Shown piece after piece: positions 17,450-25,720 of a stretch of 64,000 nucleotides of DNA (its first letter is position 1; each line of letters opens with the position of its first letter). A program made the position numbers and the translations under genes. Source of the DNA: Endozoicomonas sp965232255 (GTDB lineage: Bacteria > Pseudomonadota > Gammaproteobacteria > Pseudomonadales > Endozoicomonadaceae); the NCBI GenBank assembly GCA_965232255.1, contig OZ246962.1:3827575-3891574 (forward strand). The letters are read 5' to 3'. A model generated the notes under the pieces. It had not been told where the DNA came from, did not search any database, and was given only the letters and a program-made list of their open reading frames with translations.

Positions 17450-18517
17450 ATGAAGAATTTTCCGGGGGTATTACGTGCGACTATTGGCCGCAGCCTGCTT
17501 GCCACGGCTATAGCCTACATGCCGATATCGTTCGCCCTGGCTGATAATGAGCCCGGTGCTTACCTGGGACGTCAGGATGTAAATGCGTTTATCGATGAAA
17601 TGGTAACCGAACATCAGTTTTCTCGTCCGGAGCTGGAGTCCATTCTGGGTCAGGCAGAGCGCTCCCAGCGAGCGCTGGATTTGATCAGTCGCCCGGCAGA
17701 GGGTACCCTGGAGTGGAAAGATTATCGGAAGATTTTTATTACCCCTGAGCGCATTGCCAAAGGTGTGGAGTTTTGGGGCGACAATGCCGCAACCCTGGCC
17801 AGGGCAGAAAAAGAGCTGGGTGTACCCGCTCATATTATTGTGGCCATCATCGGCGTTGAGACCTACTACGGTCGCCAAACTGGCGGTTTCAAGGTACTGG
17901 ATACGCTGACGACTCTTGGCTTTGACTATCCAAGGCGCAGTGAATTTTTCCAAAAAGAACTGAAAAACCTGTTGATACTGGCCCGGGAGCAGAAACTGGA
18001 CGCCACTGAATTGACCGGTTCCTACGCTGGTGCCATGGGCATTCCCCAGTTTATGCCTTCGAGCTACCGGGCCTATGCCATGGACTTTACCGGGGATCAG
18101 CAAGCCAACATTTGGCTGAGCGATGAAGACGCCATTGCCAGTGTGGCCAATTACCTGCAAAAACATGGCTGGCAATATGGCGATGCAGTAGCGGTACAAG
18201 CCCGGACTTCCGGCAGACGTTCCGATCAGGTGGTTTCTGCTGGTTTAAAGCCGGACAAAGAAGTGATCCAGGTGCGCAAGGCAGGCTGGAAGGTACCCAA
18301 AAACTTACCAATGTCGTCTACTGTGTTGCCCATGAAACATGAGGGTAGCGCAGGTGCGGAGTATTGGCTGGGACTGCATAACTTCTATGTCATTACCCGC
18401 TATAACCGCAGCCAGATGTATGCCCTGGCGGTTCATCAGCTGGGTGAGGAAGTAATGAAGAGTTACCAAAACTCACTGGCACTGCAAAAAACACCAGCCA
18501 AAGGTAAGCAAGGGTGA
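17450..18517 (+). CDS. mltB: Membrane-bound lytic murein transglycosylase B (MltB family)
   Basis: Family 3 lytic transglycosylase that cleaves glycan strands to 1,6-anhydro-muropeptides. It has an N-terminal hydrophobic export signal ending near FALADN, with no lipobox cysteine, so it is probably a soluble periplasmic form like SltB1 of Pseudomonas. Family motifs include the catalytic-Glu region IIGVETYYGRQTG, TLGFDYPRR, and GSYAGAMGIPQFMPSSYR. I start at ATG 17450 with GGTGG upstream rather than at GTG 17402. Its last four bases overlap rlpA. Confidence 0.96.
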   Translation: MKNFPGVLRATIGRSLLATAIAYMPISFALADNEPGAYLGRQDVNAFIDEMVTEHQFSRPELESILGQAERSQRALDLISRPAEGTLEWKDYRKIFITPERIAKGVEFWGDNAATLARAEKELGVPAHIIVAIIGVETYYGRQTGGFKVLDTLTTLGFDYPRRSEFFQKELKNLLILAREQKLDATELTGSYAGAMGIPQFMPSSYRAYAMDFTGDQQANIWLSDEDAIASVANYLQKHGWQYGDAVAVQARTSGRRSDQVVSAGLKPDKEVIQVRKAGWKVPKNLPMSSTVLPMKHEGSAGAEYWLGLHNFYVITRYNRSQMYALAVHQLGEEVMKSYQNSLALQKTPAKGKQG

Positions 18518-19362
18518 TCCAGGCCAAAAGCTTTACCCCCTACACATGCATGATGGTCCTGCTGCTGGCATTGCACGGCTGTAGCAGTCCCACTACCAAA
18601 GAGAGTGTTCAGGATGGTCCACCTTTGGGCCCTCCGGTTGATATCAGTGCCATTCCGGATGCCGTTCCAGCCCCTATTCAAGTGCCCCTGAAAAATACGC
18701 CCTACACTTTGGGCGGCGTGAGCTATCAACCGATGGCCACTGCCAATGGTTATTCTGAAGCCGGACTGGCATCGTGGTATGGCACCAAATTCCACGGCAA
18801 GCAGACGGCTAACGGCGAAATTTACGATCTGTACAAGATGACCGCAGCCCATAAAACCTTGCCACTGCCCTCTTACGTCAAAGTCACCAATGTGGAGAAC
18901 GGGCATTCGGTGGTGGTGCGGGTAAATGATCGAGGGCCTTTTCACAGCGAGCGCTTAATCGATCTCTCCTACGTTGCAGCCCGGAAACTGGGCTTTGCTG
19001 ATTCAGGACTGGCCAAAGTGACCATCGAAGGGATTGATCCGGAAACCTTCACTCGCTCACCCATTCGTGATGGCCAACTACTCTACTTGCAACTGGCAGC
19101 ACTGAAAAGCCACCATAATGCCCAACTGATGCGCCGCGAGGTTTTTGCCAAAACTGGCGTGCAGGCCAGAGTCGTCAAAAGTGAAGAAGCGACACCCATT
19201 TATCGAGTGAGAATCGGTCCGGTAGAGAGCCCCGAGCATTTGGAACAGTTACTGGAAAGCCTGGAGGCAGGTCGGCTGGCTGCGCCCTACCTGGTTTACG
19301 AACAGCCGGTCACCAAGCGCGCAACTGCGCGACCGACAGCTGCTGTCGACGCTGCGCCTTAG
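18514..19362 (+). CDS. rlpA: Septal ring / rare lipoprotein A (RlpA)
   Basis: Outer-membrane lipoprotein and lytic transglycosylase that acts on glycan stripped of stem peptides. The GTG start overlaps the mltB stop (GTGA). The signal peptide ends in the lipobox LHGC, with Cys23. A double-psi beta-barrel follows (ASWYGTKFHGKQTANGE; VRVNDRGPF with the catalytic-type Asp/His environment), and residues about 185-265 form a C-terminal SPOR domain (LYLQLAAL...YRVRIGPV) that binds denuded peptidoglycan. In the ancestral order dacA comes next; here a transposon and two accessory genes intervene. Confidence 0.96.
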   Translation: MIQAKSFTPYTCMMVLLLALHGCSSPTTKESVQDGPPLGPPVDISAIPDAVPAPIQVPLKNTPYTLGGVSYQPMATANGYSEAGLASWYGTKFHGKQTANGEIYDLYKMTAAHKTLPLPSYVKVTNVENGHSVVVRVNDRGPFHSERLIDLSYVAARKLGFADSGLAKVTIEGIDPETFTRSPIRDGQLLYLQLAALKSHHNAQLMRREVFAKTGVQARVVKSEEATPIYRVRIGPVESPEHLEQLLESLEAGRLAAPYLVYEQPVTKRATARPTAAVDAAP

Positions 19363-19435
19363 GGTTATCAGGGAGAACATTAAGTGTGGGTGAAGAGCAG
19401 ATATACAAATATTAAGCATTGACATCCTCCGGCCC

Positions 19436-20527
19436 CTAAAGGAGCGGGATTCCTACAGCTAGACGGCGATGCCCCGCCGCAAGAATGTTCTTTGCTGCGT
19501 TAATGTCACGCAGGTGTTCAGCTCCGCACTCTGAACAAGTCCATTCTCTTATTCGCAAACCTGCTCTACCTTTCGGACTACTGTCGGGGATTACCCCGCA
19601 GCACGAACAAGTCTGGGTGGAGTAGGCTTCGTTGATGACTTCATACACAACTGATCGCCCAACGGCTTTATATTCCAGTTGAGTCTTGAGCATTGCCCAA
19701 CCAGCGTCCAAGACAGACTTTGCCATCTTGGTCTTTACCAGCTTAGAGCTGCTCACATTGCCAACGAAGATTGCCGCATGGTTGTTTGCCAATGCGGTCG
19801 TAAATTTGTGGATAGTGTCTTTACGCCGGTTCCTGATCTTGGCGTGGATAGAACGGACGCGGGCTTTCTTATTAGCCCGCTGTGCCTTGCCGAGATTTTC
19901 CTCTAGCTGTCGGTAGAACTGGCTTGCGACAAGTGTCGTGCCATCGCTACAGGTGGCGCAATCCTTCAACCCGAGATCAATGCCAATAGCTGTTGTGCCA
20001 GTGGCTGGTTGAGTATCAACCTGTACTGTTACATTGAAATACCAGCGTCCACGGCTGTCTTCAGAGAAATTACCAGCTCTGAATTGATACCCTGAAAGAC
20101 CATAGCTATCCCAGACAGAAAAGTATTGGCCTGCAAACTTGACTTGTCCGTTGACCCACTTTGCAGCTCGACTTTTGAAAGGAATGAATCCAAGAGAGCG
20201 CTTGCTCCCAGAGCTTACACGCCAACGTAGCTTTGCTTTTTTGAACTGATTTCTGGCTTTCGCATGAATAGCGATTATTTCCTGAACCGAAGGAGAGCCA
20301 ATTTTGAATCCCCGCTCCTTCTGGATACCGGCGGTTTTCTTTTGAATATCAAACGCAGACAGCCAAACAGGAACTATCGGGCCTTGCTCGCTGTGGTTGC
20401 GATAAGCCGTCATTGATAGTTCGTTTGCCATATTAAAGACTTGATTCACTTCAAAAGCCATTTGTCGTAGAACTTTTGCGTGTTTGTCTTTTACTCTGAC
20501 CGATAATGTCTTGGTCTGAATTCTCAT
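19436..20527 (-). CDS. tnpB: TnpB RNA-guided endonuclease of IS200/IS605 element
   Basis: A 363-aa TnpB with a RuvC-like nuclease and a zinc ribbon. D184 lies in GIDLGLKD and D341 in RDINAAKN; zinc cysteines are C307, C310, C331 and C334. At the usual second catalytic site the canonical Glu is not present: the sequence is IFVGNVSS, with Gly at 256. E300 in INEAYSTQ is a candidate replacement acid, as in TnpB groups with a rearranged RuvC-II site. I start at MRIQTKT; an upstream in-frame start at 20602 would overlap tnpA more and adds unlike sequence. TnpB nucleases cut donor sites and promote transposon retention using a guide RNA read from the element's right end. Confidence 0.93.
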   Translation of the reverse strand: MRIQTKTLSVRVKDKHAKVLRQMAFEVNQVFNMANELSMTAYRNHSEQGPIVPVWLSAFDIQKKTAGIQKERGFKIGSPSVQEIIAIHAKARNQFKKAKLRWRVSSGSKRSLGFIPFKSRAAKWVNGQVKFAGQYFSVWDSYGLSGYQFRAGNFSEDSRGRWYFNVTVQVDTQPATGTTAIGIDLGLKDCATCSDGTTLVASQFYRQLEENLGKAQRANKKARVRSIHAKIRNRRKDTIHKFTTALANNHAAIFVGNVSSSKLVKTKMAKSVLDAGWAMLKTQLEYKAVGRSVVYEVINEAYSTQTCSCCGVIPDSSPKGRAGLRIREWTCSECGAEHLRDINAAKNILAAGHRRLAVGIPLL

Positions 20528-20573
20528 AAACCTTATAATATAGTCGTTATCAAGCAAAAACAAGGTTGGTCTA

Positions 20574-21017
20574 ATGGAGTTAAGGAGGGGTAGACGTTGC
20601 ATGTTTATGCTTCACGTACATCTCATTTTCGTCACAAAGTACAGGGGAAAGGTGTTCACAGAAGAGCATCTGTTGACTCTGGAAAAAATATTCCGAAGTG
20701 TGTGCTCTGACTTTGAGGCAGAACTGGCGGAGTTCAATGGAGAGCAAGACCATGTACACCTTTTAGTTAACTATCCTCCAAAGGTGTCTGTATCAAAGAT
20801 GGTAAACAGTTTAAAAGGCGTTTCCAGCAGACAGTTGAAACAATACCACCCAGAGCTTATAAAACCGGCCTACATGAAAAATGCTCTATGGAGTCCTTCA
20901 TACTTTGCCGGTTCAGTGGATGGTGCGCCGATAGATATTCTCAAACAATACATCGAGCAACAGGATAGGCCTCATGAGGAGGCCTGTCGGACTTCGAGCT
21001 ATCCCTCCCAGCACTAA
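20574..21017 (+). CDS. tnpA: Y1 (HUH) transposase TnpA of IS200/IS605 element
   Basis: Single-strand DNA transposase. The 147-aa protein has the HUH metal motif as H60-V-H62 within EQDHVHLLVNYPP and catalytic tyrosine Y126 in LKQYIEQQ. Family sequence FVTKYRGKVF and LWSPSYFAGSVDG are also present. It appears intact and full-length, so the element may still move and could mobilise the deleted relatives in this window. It is divergent from tnpB, with starts about 45 bp apart. Confidence 0.95.
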   Translation: MELRRGRRCMFMLHVHLIFVTKYRGKVFTEEHLLTLEKIFRSVCSDFEAELAEFNGEQDHVHLLVNYPPKVSVSKMVNSLKGVSSRQLKQYHPELIKPAYMKNALWSPSYFAGSVDGAPIDILKQYIEQQDRPHEEACRTSSYPSQH

Positions 21018-21052
21018 AAGTACTGGGCTTCCCGCTCTTTTCCGGTGAACAC

Positions 21053-21460
21053 CTACTCCCGATCCACCAGTATTTTCAGCATGCCCTTGATCTCAGACAA
21101 CTCACCTTCGACCCGGGTCAGCCGGTCTTCAACTCCGGTCAGGCGACCGGAAACATTATCCAGCTTTCCTTCGACGCCTGTCAGGCGTCCTTCAAAGTCA
21201 CTCAGGTAACCATCATTTTGGCACTGCCACTGCTCCATGTTGCTAATGCGCTGAAAGAGGGCTTTCATCAACTCTTCAACATTGATCAGCCGCTCATTCA
21301 TGCCGCTACTTTGGCGAGTGAGTTCAAAGACCGTTTGCCGAATGGTGACAATATCTTCACCCATCTCCGTCAGCTTGGCATTTTCCTTTGCCGCCGCCCG
21401 CGCCTTGGGCTCATTGATGCCGAGTTCAATCAGACACTCGTACAGGTCTTCGTTTAACAT
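21053..21460 (-). CDS. Hypothetical coiled-coil protein with heptad-like GVE repeats
   Basis: A 135-aa protein starting at ATG 21460, which has GGGAG 8 nt upstream. The N-terminal third (EDLYECLIELGINEPKARAAAKENA) is helical. The C-terminal half is a long coiled coil with near-repeats of RLTGVEGKL, RLTGVEDRL and TRVEGEL, a seven-residue period. No membrane segment is visible. Related short coiled-coil proteins are common beside mobile elements, but I cannot name the family. Its stop codon lies only a few bases from the transposon's left end, so the insertion did not disrupt it or only trimmed its tail. Confidence 0.7.
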   Translation of the reverse strand: MLNEDLYECLIELGINEPKARAAAKENAKLTEMGEDIVTIRQTVFELTRQSSGMNERLINVEELMKALFQRISNMEQWQCQNDGYLSDFEGRLTGVEGKLDNVSGRLTGVEDRLTRVEGELSEIKGMLKILVDRE

Positions 21461-21925
21461 TAAATCACTCCCACTATCCCACGCTTTTCGGATCATAGAA
21501 CTCTTTACTGCTAATACGGCCGGGTAAACAATACTGGCTCACTGTTGTGTATCGGTATGGTAAAAGTAGAGGGTGTTTAAATGCCTTGCCACGATAATCA
21601 GTTATTGCTGACAGGGCTTGACAGTTAACGCTTGTCGCATTTTTTATCCGCAATCATTTTTCGGCAAGTCAGGTCTGCCAATGCCTGATAAAATCGTCCT
21701 GTGATAGATTTCTTTGCTATTAATCCCCATGAAAATTGTTAACCTGACAGCTCGCCCTACTTGCATCAATCTTGTAGCCCGATGGCACTTCCTTGAGTGG
21801 AGCGATAGTCCTGACTGACTCGGTAAGTCCTGATCAAGGACGAAACATCGGCCTCATGCGTAGTGCTGCTGCAATCCAAAAGCCGACTTGATGTATCGAC
21901 ACGCGTTGATCCCGCAAAAAGCCCA
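21461..21925. other. Gene-free 465-bp stretch
   Basis: It lies between the coiled-coil gene and the TRAF-like gene, both on the minus strand. I saw no tRNA, no terminator with a clear T-tract, and no ORF with a ribosome-binding site. It presumably holds the promoter of the coiled-coil gene and the 3' untranslated region of the TRAF-like gene. Confidence 0.4.
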
Positions 21926-23719
21926 TTATTCGGGTAAAAATGAAGCCTCAATCACTATTTCATTATGAGCCAGGTAGCATGGCTTGTCGGGTGACTCCGA
22001 CTGGGACAGGAGTCGCTTTTTGAAAAATTCCACCTCACTCGACTCAGCTTTGCTAGAGCAATAACTCATCCGTGGCGCAGGCTTGTTGAATTCGACTGGC
22101 AGCATGAGTTCGACATCTTGTCGCGTCGCCGCATTGCGATCCAGCAATCGAATAAACAGTACACCCTTAAGCGGCCACGCAAGGTGATGAGGTCTATTCT
22201 CCTCCAACACAGCCTTAATGGAAGTAGAGTGTTTACCCGGAACATAGGTGCCATTCACATCCATTGTGAGGCTTAATTGGTAACCATTTTCTGCTGTTAG
22301 GAAAAGCGGGCTTGAGCAGCGATACTTCCACGTCTCCGAAGCATTGATCCGACTCCTGAAATCTCTGACTGGCCAGTGTAAACCAACGCTTCTGTAATCC
22401 AACTCGTAAGCGGGGCCGGCAACTTCGTCAAGCTTGGTGTCACGGACCACAACTTCCACTTGACACAAACCGTCACTATTAAAAAAATTGGGCTTTCTGC
22501 GATCCAGGTTGTACTCCAAAACATCCTCAGGGCAGAACTCCCGAAAACCGACGGCCGCCCCCGGCTTGTCACCAGGGTTATCCTTGCATTGTGCTGGTGT
22601 TCGGGGAAAGTGCACGGAGCGAACCACATCTTTACCGTTGCCATTGAGCTCTTTGAGGGTAAAAGTCATGGTTTTCGCACAAGGCCAGCCAGCAGAGCCG
22701 GAGTCTCCATGCAGCCGGAAGAACAGGCCAATGGGAGAGTAGCGGTAGGACTTGCCAAACAGGAACTCTCCCTTGGTACCCCCGAGTTCAAATGTTCTGG
22801 AAACCTTGGTAAATGTGGGCGAAAAAATCTCATCATCCCTGATCCAAAACATCTGGGAACCACCACCAGCAGCACCAGCGGCGCTTGCCTGAGTGTTTTG
22901 AACGTTAGCCTTCTTCTCTACCGGTACGCTAGCCGGATTTTTGGCCAGTTTGGGCGCACTTTGCGCTGCCACCACCGGCAAAGCCGACGCTTGCGGTTCA
23001 GAATGATTAGCCGCCAGCTTTAACGCGGAAATTTCATCACTAAGCAGTCGTATAATTTCTTCAGTACTCAGTCGCTGACATTCACTGTCGGCGAGCTTTC
23101 TATTTAACTCCTCAATCTTGCGGTCACGCAGTGTAACTGTCTCTTTTAATCGGGCGATGGTTTGCTGGCTTTCGACACCCTTCTCCCTGAGCTGACTGTT
23201 TTCCTTAACCAGCGTATTAATTTCAGCCTGCTTGCTTGCCAGCAACCCTTGCAGACTGGCCACCGTGTCGGCCAGGAATCGTTTTTTGCCTTGCTCACAG
23301 TCAACAACGTGTACGGTTGCATAGTGCCCGTACTTGCCTTGCCAGAGACATCCTTCGCTGGCAAAGGCACAGCTAACCAGCAGGCCGTTGATATCCGTTT
23401 CGCCAGCAATATCAATAAACCTGGGGTGGCTGGTAGTGACCAGCTGGCCACAGCGATCATTCTGCGAGTGTGCTGAAAATGTTGTTGCCGGGCAATAAAA
23501 CTGATCCTGCTTGAGGAAAGCTGTTTCCAGGCACCACTTACAGACCCGATGGCCACAGAATAATTGTATTGGTTTGTTGAGGATGTGCGGATCATCACCA
23601 CTCAACGAGCACAGAGCCCACCGCTGCTTGTCTTTGTTTCTAATCAGATCGATTGAATGTCGATCAGTACTGGGATGGCGAAATTGCTGGGTACTGGAGT
23701 CAGGCGCGGTTGGGTTCAT
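21926..23719 (-). CDS. Bacterial TRAF-like protein: degenerate RING, TRAF zinc finger, coiled coil, TRAF-C/MATH
   Basis: A 597-aa protein with the domain order of animal TRAF adaptors. Residues 37-80 form a RING-like module: C37, then LFCGHRVCKWC (C55, H57, C60, C63) and C76; the second ligand of the first pair is Ser40 and the last ligand is unclear, so it is degenerate. A TRAF-type zinc finger fits C117-x6-C124-x11-H136-x4-C141. Residues 145-235 are a coiled coil, followed by an Ala/Pro linker. After a middle beta-rich domain (about 290-435), residues 445-597 match TRAF-C/MATH: SSPLFLTAENGYQLSL, VPGKHSTSI, HHLAWPLKGVLFIRLLDRN and a final NEIVIEASF. In eukaryotes such proteins are E3 ligases or adaptors of innate signalling. 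There is no signal peptide, so secretion by a type III or other system is only inferred. The start has AGGAA upstream. Confidence 0.88.
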   Translation of the reverse strand: MNPTAPDSSTQQFRHPSTDRHSIDLIRNKDKQRWALCSLSGDDPHILNKPIQLFCGHRVCKWCLETAFLKQDQFYCPATTFSAHSQNDRCGQLVTTSHPRFIDIAGETDINGLLVSCAFASEGCLWQGKYGHYATVHVVDCEQGKKRFLADTVASLQGLLASKQAEINTLVKENSQLREKGVESQQTIARLKETVTLRDRKIEELNRKLADSECQRLSTEEIIRLLSDEISALKLAANHSEPQASALPVVAAQSAPKLAKNPASVPVEKKANVQNTQASAAGAAGGGSQMFWIRDDEIFSPTFTKVSRTFELGGTKGEFLFGKSYRYSPIGLFFRLHGDSGSAGWPCAKTMTFTLKELNGNGKDVVRSVHFPRTPAQCKDNPGDKPGAAVGFREFCPEDVLEYNLDRRKPNFFNSDGLCQVEVVVRDTKLDEVAGPAYELDYRSVGLHWPVRDFRSRINASETWKYRCSSPLFLTAENGYQLSLTMDVNGTYVPGKHSTSIKAVLEENRPHHLAWPLKGVLFIRLLDRNAATRQDVELMLPVEFNKPAPRMSYCSSKAESSEVEFFKKRLLSQSESPDKPCYLAHNEIVIEASFLPE

Positions 23720-24073
23720 GGCATTGTTCCTGAAAAAAGTATTTAGTTAACCGCACTTGACTGACAGGTAGCTGAAATAAAAATGATCAGCACGCTTAGG
23801 CTGGCAACAACAAGTAGGCTGGCAACAGCAAAAACTCGCGGCAAACGCTGTGCAGTCAACAGACTATTACTTTAGTGCCTGCTCAGATAAAAAAGTTCCT
23901 TTTCGTAGGGATTTTTCCGCCTTTCGCTTTACCTGAAATCTGGCCAGATGCCTTGAGAACCAATTGTAGTCAGGTTTTTCTGAATATCTTCAAACTGACT
24001 GTGCTAACATGCCCGCTGAATCAAAATCAGCCGTTGTAAGTTGTAGTTAATCGCTTAAAATTTGCACTTTATA
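23720..24073. other. Divergent intergenic region between TRAF-like gene and dacA
   Basis: A 354-bp stretch without a gene; it must hold the promoters of both divergent genes. A 13-bp direct repeat (taggctggcaaca) occurs at about 23798 and 23815. No confident promoter, terminator or structured RNA could be assigned. Confidence 0.4.
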
Positions 24074-25303
24074 ATGACACAACCCTATACACTCAGAGCA
24101 TTTACCTGCATGTGCAAAAGAATGTTTTCTCCCCGCCGCTGGCTGGGAGCTTTGACCATGGCCGGTCTTGTGGTCGCAGGCCACGCCGGCGCTTTTGGAC
24201 AGATTCCTTCGCCGCCCGAAGTTTCCCTGAAAAGCTACATCCTGATGGATGCCCGTAGTGGCGAAGTCCTGGCCTCCCAAAATCCCGATGAAGTCATGCA
24301 CCCGGCCAGCCTGACCAAAATGATGACCGCCTACCTGGCAGAGATGGAACTGGCCGCTGGTAATATCAAATTAGACGACAAAGTCCTGGTCAGCGAAAAA
24401 GCCTGGAGCCTGGGCGGCTCTACCATGTTCATTGAGGTGGGTGAACGGGTATCAGTGCAAGACCTGCTCAAGGGCATTATTATTGTCTCCGGCAACGACG
24501 CCAGTGTGGCCATGGCGGAATACATTGCCGGTAGCGAGGACGCCTTCGCCCAACTGATGACCAGCACGGCACAACGGCTGGGCATGAGCAATACCCTGTT
24601 CCAGAATGCATCTGGCTGGCCAGCACCTGATCACTACTCCACAGCTCGGGATATGGCTACCCTGAGCAAGCACATCGTTGAAGACTATCCGGAGCAATAT
24701 GGCCTGTACGCCGAAAAGTACTTTCAGTACGGCGTTGACAAGAAAACCGGCAAACCCTTGCGCCGCCAAGCCAACCGTAACCGTCTGCTGTGGACCAATC
24801 CCCATGTGGATGGTCTGAAAACCGGCCATATCGAAGATACCGGCTACCACCTGGCAGTGACCTCAAACCACGACGGACGTCGTTTAATTGCGGTATTGCT
24901 CGGTTCACCCAGCGAGAAACAGCGGGCCGATGACGCACAAAAGCTGCTGACCTACGGTTTTCGCTTTTTTGAAAACGTGGACGTGAAAAAAGCGGGCGAG
25001 CCATTGCAGATCGTTAAGGTCTGGAAAGGCGAGGTCAGCGAAATTCCCGCCGGCATTGCCGAAGATCTGATTGTCACCGTACCGCGCGGAACCGGAAAAA
25101 ACCTCACCGCATCGCTTGTTATTGACCCAAAACTTGAAGCACCTATCGCCCAGGGGCAAGCCATTGGCAGCGTGAAAGTTATGCTCGAAGATGAGGTTGT
25201 GCGTGAAGTCCCCCTGACCGCCATGCAAAGCGTCGAGCCTGGTGGCTTTTTCAAGCGCCTCTGGGACAGCATTGTACTGTTTTTTACCGGACTTCTGGCC
25301 TGA
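24074..25303 (+). CDS. dacA: D-alanyl-D-alanine carboxypeptidase (PBP5/6 type)
   Basis: Removes the terminal D-Ala from peptidoglycan stem peptides in the periplasm. Motifs are the catalytic serine in HPASLTKMM (SxxK), SGNDAS (SxN) and GLKTGHIEDTG (KTG). A PBP5 C-terminal beta domain and a final amphipathic anchor helix (FKRLWDSIVLFFTGLLA) follow. The signal peptide includes MFSPRRWLGAL and ends near HAGAFG. The start is uncertain: ATG 24074, 24110 or 24122 would all retain the signal, and none has a strong ribosome-binding site. It heads the conserved dacA-ybeD-lipB-lipA run. Confidence 0.96.
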   Translation: MTQPYTLRAFTCMCKRMFSPRRWLGALTMAGLVVAGHAGAFGQIPSPPEVSLKSYILMDARSGEVLASQNPDEVMHPASLTKMMTAYLAEMELAAGNIKLDDKVLVSEKAWSLGGSTMFIEVGERVSVQDLLKGIIIVSGNDASVAMAEYIAGSEDAFAQLMTSTAQRLGMSNTLFQNASGWPAPDHYSTARDMATLSKHIVEDYPEQYGLYAEKYFQYGVDKKTGKPLRRQANRNRLLWTNPHVDGLKTGHIEDTGYHLAVTSNHDGRRLIAVLLGSPSEKQRADDAQKLLTYGFRFFENVDVKKAGEPLQIVKVWKGEVSEIPAGIAEDLIVTVPRGTGKNLTASLVIDPKLEAPIAQGQAIGSVKVMLEDEVVREVPLTAMQSVEPGGFFKRLWDSIVLFFTGLLA

Positions 25304-25333
25304 TCTCTTGTTCTTGGCGCACCGTGTTTACTG

Positions 25334-25360
25334 GAACTCTTCAGCTCCACTGGAGAGTTC
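25334..25360 (+). terminator. Strong hairpin between dacA and ybeD (terminator or attenuator)
   Basis: GAACTCTTCAG pairs with CTGGAGAGTTC (11 bp with one G-T) around a 5-nt loop, followed by TTTA. The T-tract is short, so it may only attenuate read-through from dacA into ybeD-lipB. Confidence 0.5.
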
Positions 25361-25453
25361 TTTAGAGGGCCAGACAAGCAAAAAAAAGTGCGGTATCCGC
25401 AACGGGAACTTGGTATCTTTGCACAATCTCGCAAATGATATTGGTGTAGTAAC

Positions 25454-25720
25454 ATGAAAGCAGACCAAGCGCCAAAAATTGAGTTCCCTTGCGACTACCC
25501 CATTCGGATCGTGGGTCACTCCGCGCCGGATTATAAAGATTTTGTCGTAAGAGTGGTCACCAACCACGCACCGGATTTTGATGGCCACGTAAAAATGAAA
25601 ACCAGCAGTAACGGCAAATATATGTCAGCCACTGTGGTTATCCACGCCACCGGTGAACCGCAACTGAAAGCACTGTTTGAGGAGCTCAAAGCCAGCGGCC
25701 GGGTGCACATGGTTATCTGA
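25454..25720 (+). CDS. ybeD: DUF493-family protein YbeD
   Basis: An 88-aa cytoplasmic protein of the YbeD/UPF0250 family, an ACT-like ferredoxin fold of unknown biochemical role. It is almost always encoded between dacA and lipB and suspected to be linked to lipoate metabolism. Recognisable sequence: IEFPCDYPIRIVG near the N-terminus and VTNHAPDF, with the C-terminal LFEELKASGRVHMVI. Its TGA overlaps the lipB ATG by one base, giving translational coupling. Confidence 0.95.
   Translation: MKADQAPKIEFPCDYPIRIVGHSAPDYKDFVVRVVTNHAPDFDGHVKMKTSSNGKYMSATVVIHATGEPQLKALFEELKASGRVHMVI

Larger units (their letters stand above)
19419..21045. mobile_element. IS200/IS605-family insertion sequence with divergent tnpA and tnpB
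   Basis: A complete-looking element. The tnpB-side (right) end starts at TTGACATCC and carries an imperfect GC-rich hairpin (ggcccc...ggagcggg). The tnpA-side (left) end carries the hairpin CCCAGCACT-aaa-AGTACTGGG near 21008-21028. There are no terminal inverted repeats or target duplications, as expected for Y1/HUH single-strand transposition. The outer limit near 21045 is judged from its similarity to the relic at 26367-26728. In this family the tnpB 3' end and right end also encode the guide (omega) RNA, which would run leftward and end in GGAGGATGTCAA at 19419. The element separates rlpA from dacA. Confidence 0.85.
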
